A DNA stretch of 64,000 nucleotides, taken from assembly GCF_007830175.1 (NCBI RefSeq), contig NZ_VLKH01000010.1, positions 92,436-156,435 on the forward strand, read 5' to 3'. A model generated the notes under the pieces. It was not told the DNA's origin, made no database searches, and saw only the letters and a list, made by a program, of their open reading frames with translations. The stretch's first letter is position 1. Every line of letters begins with the position of its first letter. The stretch is from Sedimentibacter saalensis. GTDB taxonomy: Bacteria > Bacillota > Clostridia > Tissierellales > Sedimentibacteraceae. A program made the translations under genes and the position numbers. Positions 44,739 through 53,350 of this stretch are shown here, piece after piece.

Positions 44739-45512
44739 TTATAATTTTATGAAACTTCCTATGGGAACAACTTCAACACCTTCTGCTTGAAGAGCTCTTT
44801 TAATTTTTTCAACAAATTCTACCGCCCTTGGGTTATCTCCGTGCACACATATTGTATCAGCCTGAATATCAATGTCTTCACCTGTAATTGCAGTGACTTT
44901 TCCTTCCTTTACCATTCTTAAAACTCTTAGTATGGCTTCGTCTTCATCGTGAATCATGGCACCTTCTTTTTTTCTTGATACCAATGTTCCGTCTTTATTG
45001 TACGCCCTGTCTGCAAACACTTCATTTGCAACCTTTAGATTTGCCTTTTTGCCTGCTTTTATCATTTCACTGTTTGCAAGACCTACAAGAATTAAATCTT
45101 TATCCGTTTCATAAATTGCCTGTGCAATGGCTTCAGACAGAACTGCATCCTTTGCTGCCATGTTGTAAAAAGCTCCGTGAACCTTCACATGCTGCAGACT
45201 AACGCCCTTGCTTCTGGCAAATGCCCACAATGCTCCAATTTGATATTTGATGTAGCATTTTGCTTCTTCTGCAGTTATTTTCATCTCTCTTCTGCCAAAA
45301 CCCATTAAATCGGGAAATCCAGGGTGAGCTCCGATTGCAGCATTTTCACCGACAGCCATTTCTACAGTCTTGTCCATTGTTAAGGGATCTCCTGCATGAA
45401 ATCCACATGCAATATTAGCAGAAGAAATGTGTTTAAGTACTTCTTCATCCATACCCAGCTTATAATCTCCGAAACTTTCACCAATGTCACTGTTTAAATC
45501 TACTTTGTACAT
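44739..45512 (-). CDS. pxpA: 5-oxoprolinase subunit PxpA (LamB/YcsF family)
   Basis: A 257-residue protein with the family signature [23 protein letters not shown] (about 33-44), GAHPGFPDL and VKVHGAFYN. With PxpB and PxpC it hydrolyses 5-oxoproline to glutamate using ATP. GGAGG precedes the ATG. Operon order is DUF4392, pxpA, pxpB, pxpC, DUF1445. Confidence 0.92.
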   Translation of the reverse strand: MYKVDLNSDIGESFGDYKLGMDEEVLKHISSANIACGFHAGDPLTMDKTVEMAVGENAAIGAHPGFPDLMGFGRREMKITAEEAKCYIKYQIGALWAFARSKGVSLQHVKVHGAFYNMAAKDAVLSEAIAQAIYETDKDLILVGLANSEMIKAGKKANLKVANEVFADRAYNKDGTLVSRKKEGAMIHDEDEAILRVLRMVKEGKVTAITGEDIDIQADTICVHGDNPRAVEFVEKIKRALQAEGVEVVPIGSFIKL

Positions 45513-45559
45513 TTATACCTCCAAATCAATCTTATTAATTAAAATTATTTTCCAGACGT

Positions 45560-46468
45560 TTAATATGATGCTGACAGTCTATATTTGACTGAATTTTCTG
45601 CTGTTGTTTTTAACTTAATAAAAATGCTCAAATTTTCTTCATAAGACAATCCATCTACTGTTGCTTCATTTTTTTTGCTGCAGCCGTCTACTGCACCTGC
45701 TTTTACAATTTTCTCCAATACGTCCTTGTATGTTTCTTCTCCGTACATGATTATTTTGTTGTTAGTAATGCAAAGACCTGCGCAGATTGCAAAAGCACCC
45801 CAATTAGAAACTCCTGCTACAATGAGGCTATCAGTCTCAACCTGTGCACATATGATACTTCCCTTATACACATGCTTTTTAACAACATCACTGACTTTTC
45901 CCATGCCCACTTCATTGCCCCCATCACCTACTGCTGATGTTTTTATATTATGCTGTTTTGCTTTAATGAACAGCAAATCTGTATTTGGGCAAAATTCAGT
46001 TATATCTTCTCCAATCATTGAATAACATCTGTTTTCAATGTTTCTGCCCGGGCGTTCAATTGCTATTATATGATCCGGTTCATATTTATTAATAATTAGT
46101 TCAGCTTGCTGGTCTTCCATGTTCTCTTTATAAATATGTATACTTGCTTCAAGATTTAATAATTCAGCACCTATTTTCAGAAACTTTTCTGAATACTTAT
46201 CAGTTACAATTACAACTTTCTTACCCAATCTTTCAAGACCATAGGCTAAAGCCAGGGCACCAGGAGGTCCGTCCGTCTCGCCCACTCCTGCTGATTTTAT
46301 AACAAAGCCTGTTACAATAACCACTGTTTGACTTAAGTTCAAAGATTTCACACAGGATTCGAGCTGCCCTCTGAGATTAACTTTATCCAATCCCCTCTTG
46401 TCAAGATTCCTTGAAATGATTTTTTCAATTTCATTAAATTTAACATGAAAGTTACTTCTAATATACAT
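45560..46468 (-). CDS. DUF4392 protein; D-glutamate-cyclase-type C-domain
   Basis: About 302 residues. The signature GVGETDGPPGALALA (about 60-75) and the later GDGGNEVGMGKV mark DUF4392, the catalytic half of mammalian D-glutamate cyclase. As the first gene of the pxp operon, with DUF1445 last, it provides a plausible D-glutamate to 5-oxo-D-proline step ahead of the PxpABC hydrolase. The start at ATG 46468 is chosen because AAGGTG is 6 bases upstream; an in-frame GTG at 46477 is less likely. It is divergent from the LysR gene. Confidence 0.83.
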   Translation of the reverse strand: MYIRSNFHVKFNEIEKIISRNLDKRGLDKVNLRGQLESCVKSLNLSQTVVIVTGFVIKSAGVGETDGPPGALALAYGLERLGKKVVIVTDKYSEKFLKIGAELLNLEASIHIYKENMEDQQAELIINKYEPDHIIAIERPGRNIENRCYSMIGEDITEFCPNTDLLFIKAKQHNIKTSAVGDGGNEVGMGKVSDVVKKHVYKGSIICAQVETDSLIVAGVSNWGAFAICAGLCITNNKIIMYGEETYKDVLEKIVKAGAVDGCSKKNEATVDGLSYEENLSIFIKLKTTAENSVKYRLSASY

Positions 46469-46629
46469 CAAATTCACCTTTTTTCAAACATTTTTGTAAT
46501 GCTGGTATTTTTCTATAAATAAATGTTAACGATTGTATGTTTTGGTTTCATTGTAGCAGAAAATGATATATAATAAAAATATCTAAAATCTATTTGATAT
46601 ATTATTAATTTATTATAAATGGAGGGACA

Positions 46630-47493
46630 ATGGACAACAGACAACTTTCATATTTTCTTGCAATAGTTGAAGAAGGAAATATTACAAAGGCAGCACAAAA
46701 ACTTCACCTGGCACAGCCTTACTTAAGTCAAATGCTCAAATTGCTTGAAGAAGAATTGGGAGTGATTTTGATAGACAGGACAACACGAAAGTTTAAAGTT
46801 ACAGAAGCTGGCCGACAATTAAGCTACAGGGCAAAACAAATTTTAGACTTATCAGAAGCAACACAAAAAGAAATGAAAGATTTCAACAAAGGCATAAAGG
46901 GTGTACTTTCATTGGGATGTCTTTCAATAGCCATAGAAACAGTACTTACGGAAAAAATTTTCTCTTTTCATAATCAATATCCGGGCATAAACTTTGAAAT
47001 AAGGCAGCAGACCACTGATGAAATTTTGGAGCTTTTAAAGAGAGGGCTTGTGGAAATAGGGGTAATACGAGCACCTTTTAATTCAGAAGATTATGAATCC
47101 ATATGTCTTCCAATGGAAAAAATGGTGGCAGTATCAAGCAATGAAATTAACGAAAAAAAAAGCGGCAGTAGATTGTCCCTAGAAGAACTATCCCAAAAGC
47201 CGCTGATGGTGCACAGAAGATTTGAAAAAGACATTGTGAACATGTTCCGTGAAAAAGGATTAAAGCCAAGAATCCTGTGTAAAATTGAAGATACAAGGCC
47301 CCTTCTGCTTCTTGCGGAACAGGGAATGGGAGTTTCAATTGTACCAAGAGACTGGACTAATCTCATTTCAAATTCAAATTTAAAAAGCTATGAAGTACCG
47401 GATATAAACATAGACACCGGATTAGTGGTTGTATGGCTTAAAAATCATTACCTGACCCTGGCAGCCAGACACTTTCTCGAATGCTTCCGGTAA
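46630..47493 (+). CDS. LysR-family transcriptional regulator
   Basis: A 287-residue LysR protein. HTH at about 3-60 (LSYFLAIVEEGNITKAAQKLHLAQPYLSQML), and an effector domain from about 90. GGAGGG precedes the ATG. It is divergent from the pxp operon across 161 bases that hold a TATAAT about 40 bases before its start and an ATC-N12-GAT dyad (about 46581-46598). It most likely controls the pxp operon, with 5-oxoproline or glutamate as a plausible effector. Its stop is one base from the stop of the convergent helD. Confidence 0.87.
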   Translation: MDNRQLSYFLAIVEEGNITKAAQKLHLAQPYLSQMLKLLEEELGVILIDRTTRKFKVTEAGRQLSYRAKQILDLSEATQKEMKDFNKGIKGVLSLGCLSIAIETVLTEKIFSFHNQYPGINFEIRQQTTDEILELLKRGLVEIGVIRAPFNSEDYESICLPMEKMVAVSSNEINEKKSGSRLSLEELSQKPLMVHRRFEKDIVNMFREKGLKPRILCKIEDTRPLLLLAEQGMGVSIVPRDWTNLISNSNLKSYEVPDINIDTGLVVVWLKNHYLTLAARHFLECFR

Positions 47494-47494
47494 G

Positions 47495-49783
47495 TTATAA
47501 ATCAGCAAGCATTTCAAGAAGTCTGTTGTTTCCTTTTTTAAAATAAATGTGAAGCCTGTGCTGGGCCCTTGTCATGGCTACATAAAGTAGCTTAAGGTCC
47601 AGTTCTTCTTCCTGGTACACGTCATCAATATTTATAATTATAACTGCATCAAATTCAAGTCCTTTGGAAAGATATGAGGGCATGATTACAATAGTGTTGT
47701 CATACTCTTCTTCTTTTCCTTCAATGAGCTTAATGTTAAGCTCTTTTTTCAGTTCTTTGTGTATCTTTTTACATTCTTCAGGAGTTTTTCCAATGAGTGC
47801 AATTGATTTGTAGCCCTCAGCCATAAGTTCAGACACCATTTTTTGTGCCGCAGCAATCACTTCTTTTTTTGTTTCAAAGGCTGTTGCTTCAGGAACATCT
47901 CCGTGCCTTACAACCGGCTTTGCCAGAATAAGCTCATCATTTGGTATGAGTTTTATGACTTCATTGGCAAGGTCCATAATTTCAATTGTTGTTCTGTAGC
48001 TTTGCTCAAGCTTCAGAAAACGGCTGCTGTCAGGTTCAAATATTTTCTCTAGAACCATTTTCCAATCCTTTATGCTTCTGTAAGAGTGTATGCCCTGTGA
48101 CAAATCTCCAAGAATTGTGAAAAAGTCAGTGTTAAATATTTTTTTCAGCACATAAAACTGAAATAAGCTGAAATCCTGTGCCTCATCTATTACAACATAC
48201 TTGATGTTAATAGAATTTTCAAAGCCCATTATTCTGTGTTTAAGGTACAGTAATGGAGCAAGGTCTTCAAGTTCCACCATGTTCATTTGAAGAATTTTTT
48301 TTGAATAATTGCTCACAACAGATGCAAATTCACTGCTAAGCTTGCCTTGGCTCAGTGCAATTAATTTTTCTTCGCTTGTAATGATTTCAATGTAGTAGTG
48401 GAACAAATCTTTTTTCACAAATTGACTCATGTAATTTTTTACGGCATTCTTTGTGTTTCTCTTTATTTTTTCCAGGGCTGCATCTCTTATGTTCAACAAG
48501 TCAACTATCACAAGCCTTCGTTCTTCGCTGTCAGGTTCATTTTTTCTTATGGTTTCAATTTTCTTGTCATAGGATAGTTTTGCTTCATCATAAATTCTTG
48601 ATTTTTCCTTATCCAGGCGAAACCTCAGGTGCTTTTCAATTTGCTCGAACCTTTTATAAAGGGGAAGGTGGTTGTAATCCCGAAGAAGTGCATTTTTTAC
48701 TTCCTTTATGCTCATGAGCGTACAGCCTTCAAGCTTGAAATCTTCCTCTGGTATGTAGCCAAGTTCAATTTCCTTCACATATCTTGCAAGGATGTTTTTG
48801 AATGCAAGAGAACCCTTGAAAGCTGAAACTTTAATTAATTCAGAATTTTGTGAATCCACATGATTTGTATTGATGATTGAAACAAGCTTCTCTTCGGAAT
48901 CCGTGAGTTTGTACTTGTTTCCTATGAGCTCAAAGGCATAATCAGCATATGTGGTCTGTTTTACATTGTCAGCTCCAAGCTCCGGCAATACACCTGAAAT
49001 ATAGTTCAAAAACAATCTGTTAGGAGCTATAATCATGAATTCTTCAGGATAAAATGATTTTTCATATGTATATATGAGATAAGCTATTCGATGAAGTGCT
49101 ATGGTTGTTTTTCCGCTTCCTGCAACCCCTTGGACTATCAGGGGCTTGTTTATGTCTGATCTTATTATGGCGTTTTGTTCTGCCTGTATTGTTGAAACTA
49201 TGTCCTTAAGACGATTGTCTTTGTTTTCTCCAAGTGAAGCCTGTAAAAAAGTATCTGTGGCAGTAATGTCCACATCCATTATGTTTTTAAGCTGTTTGTT
49301 TTCTATTTCGTACTGTCTTTTTAAAAGAAGCTCACCAGACATTTCTTCTCCCAAATCATTGAGGTATGTAACATGTCCGAGCCTTCCGTCGTAATAAACG
49401 CTGGCAAGAGGTGAACGCCAGTCCAGTATCATGGGAACTTCCCAGTCAGGCCTGAGCAGTGATAACTTGCCTATATAAAATTTTTCTGTTAGGTTTCTTC
49501 CCTCTTCCTGAAAGTCAATACGAGCAAAATACGGTTTGTCCTTTGCCTTCACAAATCTTTCGAAGTTTCTTTCCAGCTCATCCAACAGTCTTGTGTGCAG
49601 CATTATGGACATGTAGCTGTGGCTTGAATCTGTGGGATCAAGGTTTGAATATGCGTCCTTTATTTCAGCCTTGTACAAATCCTTGTTCTTTTCCGATGAA
49701 CCTATGTTGTTTTCAATATAATCAACAGTTTCTTCAAGTCTTTTTTGTTCTATTTCATAATCAGGATGATCTCTAAGTGTCAT
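47495..49783 (-). CDS. helD: RNA polymerase recycling ATPase HelD
   Basis: A 762-residue UvrD/Rep-like helicase of the HelD group, which removes stalled or post-termination RNA polymerase. An N-terminal coiled-coil arm (about 1-80) is followed by Walker A GVAGSGKTT (219-227), Walker B VIDEAQD, LEQSYRT, and YVAMTRAQHRLHIYF near the end. The start at 49783 has AGGAGG 5 bases upstream; the frame runs 40 codons further with no ribosome site and through the promoter. It follows padR but has its own promoter. In actinobacteria, HelD/HelR relatives give rifamycin tolerance. Confidence 0.9.
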   Translation of the reverse strand: MTLRDHPDYEIEQKRLEETVDYIENNIGSSEKNKDLYKAEIKDAYSNLDPTDSSHSYMSIMLHTRLLDELERNFERFVKAKDKPYFARIDFQEEGRNLTEKFYIGKLSLLRPDWEVPMILDWRSPLASVYYDGRLGHVTYLNDLGEEMSGELLLKRQYEIENKQLKNIMDVDITATDTFLQASLGENKDNRLKDIVSTIQAEQNAIIRSDINKPLIVQGVAGSGKTTIALHRIAYLIYTYEKSFYPEEFMIIAPNRLFLNYISGVLPELGADNVKQTTYADYAFELIGNKYKLTDSEEKLVSIINTNHVDSQNSELIKVSAFKGSLAFKNILARYVKEIELGYIPEEDFKLEGCTLMSIKEVKNALLRDYNHLPLYKRFEQIEKHLRFRLDKEKSRIYDEAKLSYDKKIETIRKNEPDSEERRLVIVDLLNIRDAALEKIKRNTKNAVKNYMSQFVKKDLFHYYIEIITSEEKLIALSQGKLSSEFASVVSNYSKKILQMNMVELEDLAPLLYLKHRIMGFENSINIKYVVIDEAQDFSLFQFYVLKKIFNTDFFTILGDLSQGIHSYRSIKDWKMVLEKIFEPDSSRFLKLEQSYRTTIEIMDLANEVIKLIPNDELILAKPVVRHGDVPEATAFETKKEVIAAAQKMVSELMAEGYKSIALIGKTPEECKKIHKELKKELNIKLIEGKEEEYDNTIVIMPSYLSKGLEFDAVIIINIDDVYQEEELDLKLLYVAMTRAQHRLHIYFKKGNNRLLEMLADL

Positions 49784-49819
49784 ATATCCTCCTTCACCGG
49801 CATTTGTCGGCCGTTTTAT

Positions 49820-49848
49820 ATAATAACTTAAATAACACACATGGTCAA
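49820..49848 (-). promoter_or_regulatory. sigma-A promoter of helD
   Basis: On the minus strand: TTGACC, 17-base spacer, TATTAT. It lies 37 bases upstream of the helD ATG. A short leader stem, CCGGC-ATTT-GTCGG, precedes the ribosome site. Confidence 0.65.
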
Positions 49849-49883
49849 GGAGAAACATGGCGAATTCAAAATCAACAAAAGGA

Positions 49884-49915
49884 AAAAGGAACCTGCATAG
49901 CACAAGTTCCTTGTA
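49884..49915 (-). terminator. intrinsic terminator of padR
   Basis: AAGGAAC (49886-49892) pairs with GTTCCTT (49906-49912); on the minus strand TTTTTCC follows. It lies just after the padR stop and before the helD promoter. Confidence 0.7.
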
Positions 49916-49918
49916 TCG

Positions 49919-50245
49919 TTACAACAATTGTTCGAGAATAGTTTTTACATATTCCCAGTTTTTCTTATTTTCGAAATAGGTCAGTCTACCTTTTTCCGTT
50001 ATGGTGTAGTACTTCCTTCTTCCGCCCAGGGATTCATCACCCCAGTAGGAGATTATGCAGCCTTCATTTTCTAATCTTTTAAGGCTTGAATACATTGTGG
50101 CTTCCTTAGGTTCATATTCAACCGCAGAACTTGAATTAATCAATCTGGTTATTTCATAACCATATTTGTCACCATTCATAAGCTGCTTAAGAATCATAGT
50201 GTCAGAATGTCCTCTCAGCAAATCAGAGGAAATTTTATTGTTCAT
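49919..50245 (-). CDS. PadR-family transcriptional regulator
   Basis: A 108-residue winged-helix PadR protein: ISSDLLRGHSDTMILKQL at the start, YGYEITRLI, and EATMYSSLKRLENEGCI, then SLGGRRKYYTITEKG. The start at 50245 gives the usual family N-terminus; a GTG at 50272 with GGGGAG 5 bases upstream is a strong alternative that adds nine residues. PadR proteins often repress exporter genes under drug or phenolic stress. It precedes helD on the same strand, separated by a terminator. Confidence 0.83.
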   Translation of the reverse strand: MNNKISSDLLRGHSDTMILKQLMNGDKYGYEITRLINSSSAVEYEPKEATMYSSLKRLENEGCIISYWGDESLGGRRKYYTITEKGRLTYFENKKNWEYVKTILEQLL

Positions 50246-50475
50246 GCTTCCCCACCCATATAATATTTTCACTTTATCTCCCCTAATAATAAAGTTCACA
50301 TTTATTATACACCTGTATTTTCAATCTGTAAACGTTAATCCCAATCATAATACAGGCAATATTATCCATTTATTTCCGATTGTATTATCAGCATTTGATT
50401 AATAAAAAACTCGCAGGGAAATAAAGCTTAAATATAATGAAATTTTTCCTATTCGTTACCAGGACATAATAGTTT

Positions 50476-51450
50476 TTATTTCAAAACTCTGTCCATGAAA
50501 CCCAGAAAGTTTTTATAGCTTATTTTTTCTATGTCTTCCTTGGAAAATCCTCTTTCTTCAAGTTTTACAAGCATGTTGTTGCCTTTGGTTATGTTCTCAA
50601 GACCTATTGTTCCTTTGTAAGCATCACTTGTAAAGCTGTTTGTAGTATCTCCTTCTAAATAGTCAAAGAAGTCAAAACCAAGAGCCACACAGTCAATTCC
50701 AATGAGTTCAACAACATGCTCCAGGTGATTAATTAGAAAATCAACTGTCATGTTTTCAGGTTCAAAACTTATAAACTCATTGAATGAGTTCATGCCTATT
50801 AGACCTTTCTTTTCACCTATTGCTTTTATTTGATTGTCTGTGAGATTTCTCGGCACATCACACAATATCCTAGCATTTGAATGAGAGGCCATGAAAGGTA
50901 CATCTGTTTCATTGCATATATCCCAGAAAGTTTTTTCGTTGGCATGGGATACATCAAGCATAATTCCAAGATCATTTATTATTTTTACTGCTTCTTTTCC
51001 TTTTCGGGTAAGCCCTCTGTCCTGATTACCCTTCACACCTGTTGCTAAATCGTTTTGTTCATTCCATGTGAGTGTTGCATGTCTGAAGCCCAGCTGGTAC
51101 AAGGTGTACAAGTCATCCACTTCTTCGCCTATACAGCTTAATCCTTCCAACCCCAGCATTACAGCCAGTTTATCTTCTTTCATTGCCGTATAAAAATCAT
51201 GTGTGTTAAGCATAACCTTTAAAAAGTCTCTGCTTTCCCACAGCTCACAGCTCATTGATTTTATGCTTTCAACAATTCTTTCCCTTGGTCTTTTATCATT
51301 AGGAGGATCTGCCCATATGACAAATATCCCCCCTGCCATTCCTCCTGTTTTAAATCTTTCAAGATGATCGTTTCTTATGATGTTTTTTCTCCCCAATCCC
51401 CTTTTAATTGTAACATCTGTCCAAATATCACCATGTATGTCCAGAAACAT
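50476..51450 (-). CDS. membrane dipeptidase (peptidase family M19)
   Basis: A 324-residue zinc dipeptidase of the renal-dipeptidase family. Metal motifs: DIHGDIW at the start (HxD), GLEGL with the bridging glutamate (about 120), DVSHANE (about 188) and ASHSNAR (about 209). It cleaves dipeptides, sometimes those with a C-terminal D-residue. GGGGG precedes the ATG. It starts 17 bases after a DUF819 permease gene, so the pair forms a dipeptide or cell-wall-peptide use unit. Confidence 0.87.
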   Translation of the reverse strand: MFLDIHGDIWTDVTIKRGLGRKNIIRNDHLERFKTGGMAGGIFVIWADPPNDKRPRERIVESIKSMSCELWESRDFLKVMLNTHDFYTAMKEDKLAVMLGLEGLSCIGEEVDDLYTLYQLGFRHATLTWNEQNDLATGVKGNQDRGLTRKGKEAVKIINDLGIMLDVSHANEKTFWDICNETDVPFMASHSNARILCDVPRNLTDNQIKAIGEKKGLIGMNSFNEFISFEPENMTVDFLINHLEHVVELIGIDCVALGFDFFDYLEGDTTNSFTSDAYKGTIGLENITKGNNMLVKLEERGFSKEDIEKISYKNFLGFMDRVLK

Positions 51451-51467
51451 ATTTCCCCCTTTGAAAA

Positions 51468-52679
51468 CTACATTAATTGAAACAGGTTACCCATAAATAT
51501 TCCAAGATAGTTTCCTATTACATATCCAAAAATTCCAGCCAACACTATAGGACCTATGAGTTTATTCCAGCCTTTGGCTATGGCCATGGCAGCTGCTGTT
51601 GTGGGGCCGCCTATGTTTGCATTTGAGCAAAGAAGAATTTCCTCCAGTGAAAAGTGAAATAATTTACCGAATATGAAAGATACAATCATGTTAATAAGCA
51701 CTATGACCCCAGTGAACACCAACAGCAGAGGTGCCTGTGAAATAATAACGGGTATTGAAGCAGGAACTCCTATTACCACAAGGAATATGTAAATCAAAAA
51801 TGTTCCAAGTTCCTGAGCTCCGTGAATGCTATTTATGAATCCAGGAGCATATGTAGCCAGCAGCATTGTAAATGTTGTTATCAAAAGATATTTGTTGCCT
51901 AAAAAGCCATTAAACAAATTCAACACAAAATTGCCTTTTGGTATAACACCGGACAGGAATGACGAAAGTGCTGTGGAAATCCATACTACTACAAAAGCAA
52001 TAGCAACTGCAAAAGATATGTCTTTTAAGGAAATGTCTTTTCTTCCCCAGTACTGGGCAGCAAGTGTTTCTCCTTCTTCTTTATTTGCATTTTCAGCTAC
52101 GGCATCAATGTGGGGATGTTTGAACTTTCTCATAAAAAATCCAATTGAAGGAATTGCCAGCAGCACAAAGAAATATAATGCCATTAAAAGATTGTCTGCA
52201 ACTGTAAGGGCTGATATCCACTCTTCTCCTGTTCCAAATGATTCAGCCATGGCAGCAAAGTTTACGCCTCCGCCAATGTACGAACCGGTCATCATGGCTG
52301 CCATTTTGTATAAGTCCGGAATATAATTTTTCAGCAGCATAAATGATAATAAAACACCCGCAATGGTTCCTATGGAACTTAGCAAAAACATGATTAAAAC
52401 TCTTCCGCTTTCCCTCCAGATTTTCTTGATGTTGGCATCAAATAATAAAAGAGGAATAGCAAGGGGCACAACATAACCCCATACTACATCGTATGTGGGA
52501 GCTGCTGTAGGAATAACATTGAAATTGGCTAAAAGCATGGCTGCCACCAAACCAATTATGGCGCCGGTAATCTTTGAAGCCCAGGCATAAGTTTGTTCAA
52601 GGTAAATGCTCATTGCAGCAATGCCAATGAGAATAGACCACAACGCCCAAGTGTTGTCAGCACTTATTAAAGTATTCAT
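51468..52679 (-). CDS. DUF819 family membrane permease
   Basis: A 403-residue protein with about ten to eleven hydrophobic segments, matching the DUF819 (YjcL-like) family by length and by GSYIGGGVNFAAMAE and the C-terminal SNANIGGPTTAAAMAIAKGW repeat. Substrate unknown; gene pairing with an M19 dipeptidase suggests a peptide or amino acid. AAGGAGG precedes the ATG. An operator-like dyad lies in its leader. Confidence 0.83.
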   Translation of the reverse strand: MNTLISADNTWALWSILIGIAAMSIYLEQTYAWASKITGAIIGLVAAMLLANFNVIPTAAPTYDVVWGYVVPLAIPLLLFDANIKKIWRESGRVLIMFLLSSIGTIAGVLLSFMLLKNYIPDLYKMAAMMTGSYIGGGVNFAAMAESFGTGEEWISALTVADNLLMALYFFVLLAIPSIGFFMRKFKHPHIDAVAENANKEEGETLAAQYWGRKDISLKDISFAVAIAFVVVWISTALSSFLSGVIPKGNFVLNLFNGFLGNKYLLITTFTMLLATYAPGFINSIHGAQELGTFLIYIFLVVIGVPASIPVIISQAPLLLVFTGVIVLINMIVSFIFGKLFHFSLEEILLCSNANIGGPTTAAAMAIAKGWNKLIGPIVLAGIFGYVIGNYLGIFMGNLFQLM

Positions 52680-52707
52680 AATAACCTCCTTCAGCTAATT
52701 CTTATTT

Positions 52708-52738
52708 TGTTCATTTTATTGAACATTACTATATTATA
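52708..52738 (-). promoter_or_regulatory. promoter -10 and operator dyad of the permease-dipeptidase unit
   Basis: On the minus strand TATAAT (52738-52733), followed just downstream by TGTTCA-ATAAAA-TGAACA (52725-52708), a perfect 6-base inverted repeat near the expected start site, where a repressor would act. No good -35 box is seen. Confidence 0.4.
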
Positions 52739-52786
52739 TTTAGATGATTTGAGTTTATTACTTATCAGACATTATTGAAAGTATAA

Positions 52787-52940
52787 AAAAGTTGCTTCGC
52801 AACTCCGCTAGGGGGACCTATGTCCCCCTTCGGCGCAAAAAATACTAACGTATTTTTTGCTGAGCACCCCCCTTGACGGCAAGGGCGTCCCGCCCTTTGC
52901 AATCCCCGTTTTTTATAAACTAGGAAAGAGAACTTTCCTC
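52787..52940. repeat. GC-rich multi-hairpin element
   Basis: About 150 bases with base composition unlike the surroundings and a chain of perfect hairpins: AGTTGC/GCAACT (52790-52804), AGGGGGAC/GTCCCCCT (52810-52829), GCAAAAAATAC/GTATTTTTTGC (52835-52860, 11 pairs), AAGGGCG/CGCCCTT (52881-52897) and AGGAAAG/CTTTCCT (52922-52939). No believable coding frame. It may be a dispersed palindromic repeat (MITE- or REP-like) or a structured RNA; copy number is not visible here. Confidence 0.6.
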
Positions 52941-52950
52941 GTATATAAAA

Positions 52951-52978
52951 AAGACTTATCGTTATAAAACAATAAGTC
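52951..52978 (-). terminator. intrinsic terminator of the TfoX-domain gene
   Basis: GACTTAT-c-GTT pairs with AAC-a-ATAAGTC (52953-52963 with 52968-52978), one mismatch. On the minus strand a run of six T follows. The arm reaches the TGA stop of the TfoX-domain gene. Confidence 0.75.
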
Positions 52979-53234
52979 AATTCTTAAAAAAATTATAAAA
53001 CTCTTTCAGCTCTTCTTTCTTTTCTGGTGAAAGATGTGTTTTTTTGATGTTCTGAACAGCACCTTCCAGTGCATAAAGTCTGTTTATTCATGCTGAAGCA
53101 TCTATTGCTTTTATTTTTAGCCAAGCTTCTTTGCTTCCTGTTTCCTTCAACTGCTCGTACGTTATAATTCCAATCTGATTAAGCTGTTCCTCAACTGTCT
53201 TTCCAATGTTTATTAAATTTGACAATTCTCCCAT
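52977..53234 (-). pseudogene. TfoX C-terminal-domain protein with in-frame TGA
   Basis: From the ATG at 53234 (GAGGAGG five bases upstream) the frame encodes 85 codons matching the stand-alone TfoX C-terminal domain: GELSNL.NIGKTVEEQLNQ, TGSKEAWLKIKAID, then YALEGAV and LSPEKKEELKEFY. Codon 49 (53088-53090) is TGA, exactly where relatives carry the conserved cysteine of the AC-I/L-N-x-LYALEGA motif. Both sides remain in frame and well conserved, and the ribosome site and terminator are intact. So either this is a very recent nonsense mutation or UGA is read as selenocysteine. A 5-pair hairpin GCACU-GGAA-GGUGC begins 15 bases after the UGA, at a spacing seen in bacterial SECIS elements. I label it pseudogene as the simpler reading. 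Confidence 0.6.
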
Positions 53235-53311
53235 TTCATCCTCCTCATCACATTTATTTTCATTTTACTATTATGCTGTCCATAAAGCAAGTCTCACAAA
53301 ATATTCACATA

Positions 53312-53342
53312 AAAAAAACTTGCAATCACTGACTGCAAGGTT
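53312..53342 (-). terminator. intrinsic terminator of the glycine-rich protein gene
   Basis: CTTGCA (53319-53324) pairs with TGCAAG (53334-53339), followed on the minus strand by a run of eight T. Confidence 0.75.
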
Positions 53343-53350
53343 TAAGTAAA

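Noticed and set aside
49784..49903. A 40-residue N-terminal extension of helD.
   Set aside because: It runs through the TTGACC/TATTAT promoter, and AGGAGG sits directly before the internal ATG at 49783.
52765..52980. A 71-codon minus-strand frame through the GC-rich hairpin block.
   Set aside because: It is made of hairpin arms, lacks a ribosome site and shows no protein-like pattern; the block is better read as a repeat or structured RNA.
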